Notes: a model not told the origin generated them from the letters alone. 6,768 nucleotides of DNA from JBFELO01 sp041552055 (GCA_041552055.1 JBFELO010000209.1:1-6768), one strand, 5' to 3'. Shown: positions 1-5,535, numbered from the stretch's first letter. Numbers and translations are program-made.

Positions 1-10
1 CCACCCGCCC

Positions 11-31
11 GATGCTGGATGCTGGATGCTG
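11..31. repeat. Three tandem GATGCTG heptamers
   Basis: Three perfect head-to-tail copies of the 7-base unit GATGCTG, followed by GGAGCCCCCG-type sequence. The same unit occurs twice at 4833-4846 and is again followed by a C-rich run (CCCCCGCCC), so this is one repeat type at two sites with different copy number. Seven is not a multiple that hides in codon structure, and no convincing gene covers the site. It resembles the short tandem heptamer repeats of some bacterial intergenic regions. Function unknown. Confidence 0.8.
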
Positions 32-57
32 GAGCCCCCGCCCCCCCAGGCCCGTAG

Positions 58-76
58 GCGCGCAGCCCCTGCGCGC
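58..76. repeat. GC-rich 8-bp hairpin
   Basis: The arms GCGCGCAG and CTGCGCGC are perfectly complementary around a CCC loop. It lies in the gene-free first 547 bases. No T-run follows, so it is not a classical terminator for a gene to the left of the window. Such short GC hairpins can occur by chance in GC-rich DNA. Confidence 0.35.
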
Positions 77-108
77 GGGCAGCACCTCGATCGGTTACGC
101 CAGCGGAG

Positions 109-230
109 CTGACGCGCCATCTCCCCAACGCGCTCCCCGAGGGAGCCCGGTACAGCATTTCGAGGCCCCGCTGCCACGCGATATCCCCAGCGATCGTGGA
201 CCTCGAAATCCTGTACCCGGCACGCCCGCA
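109..230. repeat. Palindromic element, copy 1 (variant stem)
   Basis: The left flank (109-150) contains GACGCGCC, then TCTCCCC, then CGCGCTCCCCG, matching the left flanks of the copies at 2245, 2338 and 5144. The stem arms are 149-165 and 201-217: GGTACAGCATTTCGAGG against CCTCGAAATCCTGTACC, 16 of 17 positions complementary, with a 35-base spacer. The right end is GGCACGCCCGCA (219-230), close to the GGCACCCCGCA ends of the other copies. The stem sequence differs from the other copies (which have GACAATGTTGGGA), but the two arms still match each other. The spacer contains a second possible stem, CCACG (174-178) with CGTGG (195-199). This is probably a MITE-like or REP-like non-coding element. 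No transposase is nearby. Confidence 0.7.
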
Positions 231-414
231 CGAGGCGCTGTCGTCGGTCTGCCGTTCGCTTCGTCTGCCTGACACCCGAAGGGGTCTTCTCCCGTCGCGG
301 TTCCCGGGGTGAATCGGGGATTTGCGATGCGCGCACCGAATCGCACAACGAAGCCGTCGTTGTCATGGGTATCGATGACGATGACGAGTCCGATCCGGGT
401 GGGTGGGCGGTGCT
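219..414. repeat. 196-bp dispersed module, copy 1
   Basis: Aligns without any gap to 2473-2668, with about 17 differences in 196 bases (about 91% identity by hand count). It begins with GGCACGCCCGCA, which is also the right end of the palindromic element. It contains an imperfect hairpin (TGCGATGCG 323-331, CGAATCGCA 337-345) and ends in a G-rich segment (GGGTGGGTGGGCGG). Substitutions do not fall clearly at third codon positions of the open minus-strand frame across it, so it is better read as non-coding. It sits upstream of the NnrU-family gene with heptamer units between. Confidence 0.85.
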
Positions 415-490
415 ACTTGCTCCTTGTTCCCTGGCGGGCGGGAGGGGGCGCGAGCCCCTCGTCCCCAGTCCCGAGCCCCTTGTTCCGGTA
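414..490. repeat. Degenerate heptamer array, copy 1
   Basis: Read in steps of seven, 414-434 gives TACTTGC, TCCTTGT, TCCCTGG. After a G-rich interruption (435-448), 449-490 gives CGCGAGC, CCCTCGT, CCCCAGT, CCCGAGC, CCCTTGT, TCCGGTA. The loose consensus is YCCYNGY. The same unit types in similar order follow the second 196-bp module at 2668-2748. The last shared unit, CCCTTGT, ends about 50 bases before the -10 hexamer of the gene at 548. Confidence 0.6.
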
Positions 491-532
491 CCCCCAACCG
501 TGCATTCATCTCTATCTCCCGCCGTCCCACGC

Positions 533-538
533 TATACT
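533..538 (+). promoter_or_regulatory. -10 hexamer of the NnrU-family gene
   Basis: TATACT, five of six bases of the TATAAT consensus, ends nine bases before the ATG at 548. The bases between (CCCCCCACC) hold no Shine-Dalgarno motif. Transcription would therefore start within a few bases of the ATG, giving a leaderless or nearly leaderless mRNA. No good -35 is visible at 16-18 bases upstream. Confidence 0.55.
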
Positions 539-547
539 CCCCCCACC

Positions 548-1228
548 ATGTACCTGACACTCCTGATTCTGTTTTCGGTGCTGTTCGCAGTCACCCACAT
601 CCTACTGTCGCACGGGGCAATCCGGAGCGGGCTGATCACGGCGCTGCGCGGCGAGTGGCCGTTCCGCGGCCTGTACTCGCTGATCTCCTTCGCCACGCTC
701 GGGGGCGCGATCGCCATCTTCTGGGGCCACCGCCAGATGGGCGCGCTGCTTTGGGAGCTGCCGCCGCTCGCGGAACGGGTGATCGCGCTGCCGCTGATGC
801 TGCTCGCTCTCGTGCTGCTCGTGATGTCGCTCGCCAACCCGAGCCCCGCGAGCATGCTGCCGGGCGTGGTCGAGGCGCGCGGCGTGCTGCGCATCACGCG
901 CCACCCGATGAACATGGCGTTCGCGCTGTTCGGACTGGCTCACCTGGTGGCAAACGGATTCCTCGGCGACGTGTTCTTCTTCGGCCAGTTCGTCGTCGTC
1001 GGCGTGCTTGGCGCCTACCACATGGACGCCCGCAAGGTCCGCGAGAAGGGCGAGGAGTTCCTCGAGTTCAAGCGCCAGACCTCGGTGATCCCGTTCGTCG
1101 CGATCGTGCGCGGCCGCAACCGGCTCGAGGCCGGCGAGCTCGGCTTCCCGCTCTTCGTCATCGCGGTCGCGGCCTTCGTCGCGCTCGTCGTCTTCCACGG
1201 CCGCCTGTTCGGCATCGCCCTGTTCTAA
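548..1228 (+). CDS. NnrU-family integral membrane protein
   Basis: A 226-residue polytopic membrane protein of the NnrU family. NnrU is named from denitrification gene clusters, but most members have no proven reaction, and the family is distantly like isoprenylcysteine methyltransferase-type membrane proteins. Hydrophobic segments lie near residues 2-20, 41-60, 80-96, 122-136, 142-157 and 200-216. The family signature is clear: ITRHPMNMAF around R118-H119-P120, then GLAHLVANG (H132), then YHMDARKVREKG (157-168) and TSVIPF (178-183). Length fits the usual 190-230. The ATG at 548 is chosen because it begins at the first membrane segment and has a -10 nine bases upstream; the frame is open further 5' but runs through repeat sequence. 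No nitrite, nitric oxide or haem genes are nearby, so a role in denitrification is not supported by context. The family call is firm; the function is open. Confidence 0.9.
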   Translation: MYLTLLILFSVLFAVTHILLSHGAIRSGLITALRGEWPFRGLYSLISFATLGGAIAIFWGHRQMGALLWELPPLAERVIALPLMLLALVLLVMSLANPSPASMLPGVVEARGVLRITRHPMNMAFALFGLAHLVANGFLGDVFFFGQFVVVGVLGAYHMDARKVREKGEEFLEFKRQTSVIPFVAIVRGRNRLEAGELGFPLFVIAVAAFVALVVFHGRLFGIALF

Positions 1229-1304
1229 CGTACGGGCTCTTCCTCTTCACTCGACCTCTGGGGAGTGCCCGTCTCCGTCTCCGTGCCCGTCTCCGCATCC
1301 CTGT

Positions 1305-1320
1305 AGACACGCTGGTGTCT
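1305..1320. repeat. Small perfect hairpin AGACAC/GTGTCT
   Basis: A 6-bp perfect inverted repeat with a GCTG loop, about 77 bases past the NnrU-family stop codon, followed by GGCTCC rather than a T-run. It may be part of a dispersed repeat, but no second copy is in the window. Confidence 0.35.
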
Positions 1321-1378
1321 GGCTCCTACCTCCAGGCACGATCACAAGAGGGCTATCCCTCTCATCCCCTCACCCCCA

Positions 1379-1406
1379 GCCCGCCCCTCGTGACTGAGGG
1401 GCGGGC
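1379..1406 (+). terminator. Possible hairpin terminator after the NnrU-family gene
   Basis: GCCCGCCCCTC (1379-1389) and GAGGGGCGGGC (1396-1406) form a perfect 11-bp stem with a 6-base loop, GTGACT. This is the strongest short hairpin in the window. It lies 150 bases after the stop of the gene at 548 and about 60 bases before the -35 of the next gene, where it could separate the two units. There is no U-tract, so a classical intrinsic terminator is unproven; U-less hairpins are reported for high-GC actinobacteria. Confidence 0.4.
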
Positions 1407-1467
1407 GGCCACCCCCTCATCTCCTGTGCATATCGAAGGGTGTTCCTTTCACCTCACCTCGTCGGAG

Positions 1468-1496
1468 TTCACTCCAACGTGTGATCCGTATATCCT
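1468..1496 (+). promoter_or_regulatory. Promoter of the CinA-like gene
   Basis: TTCACT (1468-1473), a 17-base spacer and TATCCT (1491-1496). This is the only one of the four genes with a reasonable -35 at ideal spacing. The -10 ends six bases before the GTG at 1503, so the predicted first transcribed base is the G of the start codon. No Shine-Dalgarno sequence is present. Confidence 0.6.
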
Positions 1497-1502
1497 GTCC
1501 GG

Positions 1503-2231
1503 GTGACCACCGCAGCCGCGCTGATCATCGGTGACGAGATCCTGTCCGGCAAGGTGTGCGACACCAACACGCCCCTGCTGATCGATCTGTTGCGCGACGT
1601 CGGTGTCCAGCTGTGTCGCGTGATCTACCTGTGCGACTCGGTGGACGAGATCGCGGCCGAGGTCAAGGGATGCTCCGAGCGGTTCGACGCGGTCATCACC
1701 TCGGGTGGTGTCGGGCCAACCCACGACGACTGCACGGTCGAGGCGATCGCCCACGCGTTCGGCGTCGGCGTGGTGCGCCATCCCGACATCGAGGCCATGA
1801 TCCGAGCCTACTGGGGCGACCGGTTCACCGAAGCCGCGCTGCGCATGGCCGACATGCCCGACGGGGCACGTCTGCTGTACACGTCCGACGGTCTTCTGCC
1901 GCTCGTGGTGTTCGAGAACATCTATCTGCTGCCAGGGGTGCCGCGGCTGTTCGCCGCCAAGCTGAACGCCCTGCGTGCCGAGCTCAAGGGCGACCCGCCC
2001 CGACTCCGCCACCTCTACCTGACGTCGGACGAGAGCAGCATCGCGCCGCTGCTCGGTCAGGTCGACCAGGAGTTCCCGGCAGTCAAGATCGGCAGCTATC
2101 CGAGGTTCGAGGCCGGCGACTACAGGCTGTGGATCACCGTCGAGGCAGCGGTTGCCTCGGAGGTGGACTCGGCGGTCCAACGCCTCCTCGACCTCCTCCC
2201 GCCCGACCAGGTCGTCCGGGTGGAGGATTGA
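1503..2231 (+). CDS. CinA N-terminal/MoaB-like domain protein (COG1058 type)
   Basis: A 242-residue stand-alone member of the MoCF/CinA N-terminal domain family. The fold is shared with molybdopterin-binding MoaB/MogA and with the N-terminal domain of eukaryotic FAD synthase; characterised COG1058 domains hydrolyse ADP-ribose or related nucleotides. Visible motifs are LIIGDEILSGKVCDTNT (residues 7-23), the signature VITSGGVGPTHDD (64-76) and LLPGVP (142-147). The C-terminal NMN amidohydrolase domain of full CinA is absent, and the protein stops at a length normal for the single-domain form. The GTG at 1503 fits the family N-terminus (TTAAALIIGDE) and has a -10 six bases upstream. The stop lies 13 bases before a dispersed repeat, so repeats have inserted very close without damaging the gene. 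Whether it acts on pyridine nucleotides, FAD or molybdopterin cannot be told; no molybdenum cofactor genes are nearby. Confidence 0.88.
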   Translation: MTTAAALIIGDEILSGKVCDTNTPLLIDLLRDVGVQLCRVIYLCDSVDEIAAEVKGCSERFDAVITSGGVGPTHDDCTVEAIAHAFGVGVVRHPDIEAMIRAYWGDRFTEAALRMADMPDGARLLYTSDGLLPLVVFENIYLLPGVPRLFAAKLNALRAELKGDPPRLRHLYLTSDESSIAPLLGQVDQEFPAVKIGSYPRFEAGDYRLWITVEAAVASEVDSAVQRLLDLLPPDQVVRVED

Positions 2232-2244
2232 GCGCCGAACGCCT

Positions 2245-2304
2245 TTCGACGCGCCCTCTCCCGATCGCGCTCCCCGGGGCTGCCCCCTTGACAATGTTGG
2301 GACT
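2245..2304. repeat. Palindromic element, truncated copy 2
   Basis: Carries the left flank (TTCGACGCGCC, CTCTCCC, CGCGCTCCCCG, TGCCCCCTT) and left stem arm GACAATGTTGGGA, matching 2338-2398 at roughly 92% with one one-base gap. The matching right arm is missing: downstream only CCAAC (2328-2332) could pair with GTTGG (2296-2300). A complete copy begins about 33 bases further on, so this is probably a remnant of tandem duplication or nested insertion. It starts 13 bases after the stop codon of the CinA-like gene. Confidence 0.75.
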
Positions 2305-2337
2305 GGGCGGGCTCTCGTTCGGCTGGGCCAACGTAGC

Positions 2338-2458
2338 TTCGACGCGCCCTCTCCCCGTCGCGCTCCCCGCGGGTGCCCCCTTAGACAATGTTGGGACTCG
2401 ACGCGCCGCGCCGCACCATTGGCGTCGCTCCCAACATTGTCAAAGACGGCACCCCGCA
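2338..2458. repeat. Palindromic element, copy 3 (complete)
   Basis: After the shared left flank, GACAATGTTGGGA (2384-2396) pairs perfectly with TCCCAACATTGTC (2429-2441), leaving a 32-base spacer. After a 6-base unpaired stretch on each side, GGGTGCC (2371-2377) pairs with GGCACCC (2448-2454), giving arms of about 26 bases. Inside the spacer CGACGC (2399-2404) can pair with GCGTCG (2422-2427), lengthening the structure. The right end is GGCACCCCGCA. It follows truncated copy 2 and lies 14 bases before the second 196-bp module. No coding role is convincing; a structured RNA or a MITE-like element is likely. Confidence 0.85.
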
Positions 2459-2472
2459 GGAGGTAAGAGAAT

Positions 2473-2668
2473 GGCACGCCCGCACAGCGCGCCGTCGTCG
2501 GCCTGCCGTTCGCTTCGTCTGCCTGACACCCGAAAGGGTCTTCTCCCGGCGCGGTTCCCGGGGTGGGTGGGGGATTTGCGATTCGCGCACCGAATCGCAC
2601 AACGAGGCCGTCGTTGTCATGGTTATCGATGACAATGAGGAACCCGATCCGGGTGGGTGGGCGGTGCT
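2473..2668. repeat. 196-bp dispersed module, copy 2
   Basis: Gapless partner of 219-414 at about 91% identity and in the same orientation. Two internal hairpins are better formed than in copy 1: TGCGATTCG (2577-2585) with CGAATCGCA (2591-2599), nine perfect pairs, and TTGTCAT (2614-2620) with ATGACAA (2629-2635), seven perfect pairs. The run GGGGTGGGTGGGGG (about 2560-2573) and the terminal GGGTGGGTGGGCGG are G-rich but fall short of four clean G-tracts. It lies upstream of the acyl-CoA synthetase gene as copy 1 lies upstream of the NnrU-family gene. Confidence 0.85.
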
Positions 2669-2748
2669 CCTTGGTCCTTGGTCCTTGTTCCCGGGTGAGT
2701 GGGCGGCCCGAGCCCCGAGCCCGTAGTCTCGAGCCCCTTGTCGCGACT
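2668..2748. repeat. Heptamer array, copy 2
   Basis: In steps of seven: TCCTTGG, TCCTTGG, TCCTTGT, TCCCGGG (2668-2695), an 11-base interruption, then CCCGAGC, CCCGAGC, CCGTAGT, CTCGAGC, CCCTTGT, CGCGACT (2707-2748). Unit types and order parallel the array at 414-490, but copy number differs, as expected for slippage-prone short tandem repeats. CCCTTGT ends 48 bases before the -10 hexamer of the next gene. Confidence 0.65.
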
Positions 2749-2789
2749 TCGATGTATCCCGGGCTAGGCGTGCGCGCCGCGCAATCAGG

Positions 2790-2795
2790 TATCCT
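2790..2795 (+). promoter_or_regulatory. -10 hexamer of the acyl-CoA synthetase gene
   Basis: TATCCT, identical to the -10 of the CinA-like gene, ends nine bases before the ATG at 2805. The intervening TTCCCACAC has no Shine-Dalgarno motif, pointing to a leaderless or near-leaderless mRNA. No clear -35 lies at standard spacing. Confidence 0.5.
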
Positions 2796-2804
2796 TTCCC
2801 ACAC

Positions 2805-4787
2805 ATGACCGACGTCAGCTCAGATCCGCAGTACACCGCGTGGCGACGGATGGTCGAACGGGTGCAGGCGGACCCAGACACCCCGTTCGACGACCAGTGG
2901 CAGCTGTTCGCGGAGCTGTCCGCACAGCGCCCCGCGGAACTGGGGCCGATGCCGGCCTGGTGGCCGTCACCTCAGAGGATCGCGCACTCCAACCTCGCGG
3001 CGATGATGGCGGAGCTCGACATCGGCGGCTACCGCCGGCTCCATCGCTGGTCGGTCGAGCACCGCGACCGCTTCTGGACGATGACCATAGACCGACTCAG
3101 CATCCAGTTCGCATCCCCCCCTGACTCGACCATCGACCTGGTTGGAGGACCGGCGCAGCCGCGCTGGCTGCCGGGTGCCCGGCTCAACGTCGTCGACAGC
3201 TGCTTTCAGCCATCGGACTGCGCGATCGCGGTCGTGGTTGGACGCGAGGGCGGCTCGACGGTCCACACCGTCACCTATGGCGAGTTGGAGGCACTGGTCA
3301 ACCGGGTCGCCAACGGCCTCCACGACCACGGCTTCCAGCCGGGCGAAGGCATCGCGCTGTATATGCCGATGACCCTGGATTGCGTCGCCGCCTACCTCGG
3401 TGCGATTCGAGCCGGTTGTTTCGTGGTCTCCATCGCCGACAGCTTCTCGGCCGAGGAGGTGGCGCGCCGGCTCCGCATCGGCAAGGCCTCGGGGATCATC
3501 ACGGTGGATCACTTCGACCGAGGCGGCAAGAAGATCCCTCTCTACGACAAGGTCGTCGAGTCGGGAGCACCGCGGGCCGTCGTGATCCGATCCGACGCCG
3601 AGATCGAGCTGCGCGACGGCGACCTCGAGTGGAACGATCTCCTGAGCGAGTCCACCGCATGCCCCTCGGTCATCGCCGATCCCTACGAGGTCACCAACGT
3701 GCTGTTCTCATCCGGCACGACGGGTGATCCCAAGGCGATTCCCTGGAACCATCTGACACCCATCAAGTGCATCATGGACGGTCACTTCCACCACGACATC
3801 ACCCCCGGGGACGTGGTCGCCTGGCCGACCAACATCGGCTGGATGATGGGGCCGTGGCTGATCTACGCCGCCCTCGGAAACCGCGCCTGCCTGGCACTGT
3901 TCGAGGGCCTACCGATCGGTGCCGCCTTCACCAGGTTCGTCCGCGACGCCGGGGTGTCGATGCTCGGCGTGGTGCCGTCGCTGGTGCGCGCCTGGCGCTC
4001 ATCCGATGCGTGCGAGGGCGCCGACTGGGCCGGCGTCGAGACCTTCAGCTCGACCGGCGAGCCCTCCAATCAGCCGGATTACCTGTGGCTGATGAGCCGG
4101 TCGGGTTACCGCGCGCCGGTGATCGAGTACTGCGGCGGCACCGAGATCGGCGGCGGCTACATCACCGGCACGGTCGTGCAGCCGGCCTCGCCCGCGACCT
4201 TCACCACGCCGTCGCTCGGTCTCGACCTCGTCCTGCTCGACGCCGACGGACGACCCGTTGCCGACGGTGTCGACGGCGAGGTGTTCCTGGTCCCGCCGTC
4301 GATCGGGCTGTCCCAGTCGCTGCTCAACCGCGACCACGACGAGGTCTACTACGACGGCTGCCCGAGCGGTCCCGACGGCCAGGTCCTGCGCCGCCACGGC
4401 GACCAGATGGAGCGACTCGCCGGCGGCTGGTACCGGGCCCATGGACGCGCCGACGACACCATGAATCTGGGCGGCATCAAGGTGTCGTCGGTCGAGCTCG
4501 AGTCGGTCCTCGGCGGCCACGAGGCGGTGGCCGAGTGCGCCGCCGTGGCGGTGCAGCCCGAGGGCGTCGGCGCCGATCAACTGGTCGTATTCGTCGTCCT
4601 CGACGAGGAGCGTGATCCGGCCGATCTCCGCGTAGAGCTCGGCCGGCTGCTCGCAAGCCGCCTCAACCCGCTGTTCAAGATCCACGATGTCGTCGTCGTC
4701 GATGCGCTGCCCCGCACCGCCTCCAACAAGCTCATGCGGCGCGAGCTGCGTGCGCGGTATGGCGAGCCGCACACCGACGACGGCTGA
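2805..4787 (+). CDS. AMP-forming acyl-CoA synthetase, plant AAE17/18-like
   Basis: A 660-residue cytosolic enzyme of the adenylate-forming (ANL) superfamily. It should activate a carboxylate with ATP to an acyl-AMP and then form the acyl-CoA thioester. The core motifs are intact: P-loop-like SSGTTGDPK (302-310), YCGGTEIGGG (442-451), HGD (531-533), the hinge region HGRADDTMNLGGIK (546-559) and the C-terminal catalytic lysine K642 in SNKLMRREL. An acetyl-CoA-synthetase-like N-terminal cap precedes the AMP-binding domain. Several stretches, WPTNIGWMMGPWL, MLGVVPSLVR, FSSTGEPSN, DYLWLM and YRAHGRADDTMNLGG, match what I recall of plant peroxisomal AAE17/AAE18 rather than ordinary AcsA, so the substrate need not be acetate. 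The ATG at 2805 is preceded by a -10 at nine bases and fits the family length. The C-terminus lacks a peroxisomal signal, as expected in a bacterium. The superfamily call is firm; substrate unknown. Confidence 0.92.
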   Translation: MTDVSSDPQYTAWRRMVERVQADPDTPFDDQWQLFAELSAQRPAELGPMPAWWPSPQRIAHSNLAAMMAELDIGGYRRLHRWSVEHRDRFWTMTIDRLSIQFASPPDSTIDLVGGPAQPRWLPGARLNVVDSCFQPSDCAIAVVVGREGGSTVHTVTYGELEALVNRVANGLHDHGFQPGEGIALYMPMTLDCVAAYLGAIRAGCFVVSIADSFSAEEVARRLRIGKASGIITVDHFDRGGKKIPLYDKVVESGAPRAVVIRSDAEIELRDGDLEWNDLLSESTACPSVIADPYEVTNVLFSSGTTGDPKAIPWNHLTPIKCIMDGHFHHDITPGDVVAWPTNIGWMMGPWLIYAALGNRACLALFEGLPIGAAFTRFVRDAGVSMLGVVPSLVRAWRSSDACEGADWAGVETFSSTGEPSNQPDYLWLMSRSGYRAPVIEYCGGTEIGGGYITGTVVQPASPATFTTPSLGLDLVLLDADGRPVADGVDGEVFLVPPSIGLSQSLLNRDHDEVYYDGCPSGPDGQVLRRHGDQMERLAGGWYRAHGRADDTMNLGGIKVSSVELESVLGGHEAVAECAAVAVQPEGVGADQLVVFVVLDEERDPADLRVELGRLLASRLNPLFKIHDVVVVDALPRTASNKLMRRELRARYGEPHTDDG

Positions 4788-4812
4788 GGCCAGTTCCACG
4801 CCGTTCGTCTTC

Positions 4813-4844
4813 GCATCCAGTCACAGATCCTTGATGCTGGATGC
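4813..4844 (+). repeat. Hairpin built on GATGCTG heptamers after the synthetase gene
   Basis: GCATCCAG (4813-4820) pairs perfectly with CTGGATGC (4837-4844) around a 16-base loop, starting 25 bases past the stop codon. The right arm lies inside a two-unit GATGCTG array (4833-4846) followed by CCCCCGCCCACCCGG. It may act as a weak transcription stop or 3' stabiliser, but no T-run follows. Confidence 0.45.
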
Positions 4845-4910
4845 TGGATCCCCCGCCCACCCGGTCTGGGTCGCTGGGCGCTGGTCGCTCGACCGCCCGC
4901 CCCAACACCC

Positions 4911-5040
4911 TGTCATCCTGAGCGAGCGGAGCGAGCGAAGCATCCCCTCAAGCGAGAGCGCCTGCTCGATCGGGTCGTCGATCCGGAGATATCAGGGGAT
5001 CCCTCGACTCGCTCGCGTTGCTCGATCGCTCGGGATGACA
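4911..5040. repeat. Long inverted repeat with GTCATCC ends
   Basis: The left arm (4911-4948) begins TGTCATCCTGAGCGAGCG and ends ATCCCCT; the right arm (about 4994-5040) begins AGGGGATCC and ends CGCTCGGGATGACA. The outer 12-15 bases pair almost perfectly, the middle is GAGCGA-rich and slips, and the centre is about 45 bases. Similar GTCATCC-GAGCG inverted repeats are familiar between genes in many unrelated bacteria, so this is probably a known REP-like or MITE-like type. It lies between convergent-free neighbours, both transcribed to the right, and could form a large RNA hairpin after the synthetase gene. Confidence 0.75.
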
Positions 5041-5143
5041 CTCGGTGGCGGCCTAGGCGCGCCTTGTCACGGCGCAGCGCAAGGCACGAAGCCGGAAGCC
5101 CTCTGCGCGTCTACAGCGTGTTGCTCGGTGAGATCAGCGTCGC

Positions 5144-5264
5144 TTCGACGGGCCTTCTCCCCGACGCGCTCCCCGTGGGAGCCCCCTTAGACAACGTTGG
5201 GACTCGAGGGCCCGCCTCACCTGGATGCCGGTGGTCCCAACATTGTCAAAGACGGCACCCCGCA
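5144..5264. repeat. Palindromic element, copy 4 (complete)
   Basis: The left flank matches copies 2 and 3 (TTCGACG, CTTCTCCCC, CGCGCTCCCCG, GCCCCCTTAG). Stem arms are GACAACGTTGGGA (5190-5202) and TCCCAACATTGTC (5235-5247), complementary at 12 of 13. The spacer is exactly 32 bases, as in copy 3, but differs in sequence after the first few bases. The right end is GGCACCCCGCA (5254-5264). No 196-bp module follows here, so the palindrome can exist without it. Confidence 0.82.
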
Positions 5265-5535
5265 GATCATGTTGTGGTCTCATCGTACTCGACACCCGAG
5301 GCGATCTCGATGCCATGGTTGGTGACCTAGATGGCGCGAGGGTGGAGTCACAGATCTCTCGAAGGGCTCGCTCTGCGGGCGTGCCATCTTCAACAATCTC
5401 GGAACCTCCTCCGCACCGGATCCCAGCGCCGTTCAGGCTCGAGGTTTTCGAGGTTGGCAACCTGCCGGCGGCAGCGCTTGTGGCCGTAGCCAGGGGGGTC
5501 AGAGAGGGAGCGGGCCGGCCTGACGGCCACGCACT

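Larger units (their letters stand above)
1229..1502. other. Intergenic region with short repeats
   Basis: This 274-base spacer has no credible gene. It holds a 12-bp direct repeat TGCCCGTCTCCG (1266-1277 and 1284-1295) with an extra TCTCCG between, a small perfect hairpin at 1305-1320, a strong GC hairpin at 1379-1406 and the promoter of the next gene. It has none of the palindromic or 196-bp repeats found in the other spacers. Confidence 0.6.

Noticed and set aside
109..230. Insertion sequence with terminal inverted repeats
   Set aside because: There is no transposase frame and no clear target-site duplication; at most it is a non-autonomous element.
95..346. Open minus-strand frame across copy 1 of the palindrome and module, with a similar peptide over copy 2
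   Set aside because: The similarity comes from the DNA repeat. Of 11 substitutions within the overlap, about 5 fall at third codon positions, close to chance, and there is no promoter or ribosome site. The peptide is rich in G, R, P and A, as in GC-rich non-coding DNA.
365..547. Upstream in-frame extension of the NnrU-family gene
   Set aside because: The extension is encoded by repeat sequence, and the ATG at 548 has a well-placed -10 and begins at the first membrane segment.
2560..2664. G-quadruplex in the G-rich parts of the 196-bp module
   Set aside because: Each run has only three clean tracts of three or more G; the fourth is two G or must be borrowed from a longer run.
1449..2804. 451-codon open frame on the minus strand antisense to the CinA-like gene
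   Set aside because: It is a GC-rich shadow frame. The + strand gene has full family motifs, and the antisense translation is low-complexity and continues into repeats.
2245..5264. CRISPR array
   Set aside because: The repeats are few, dispersed over kilobases, carry long palindromes and lack regular spacers. No cas gene is present.
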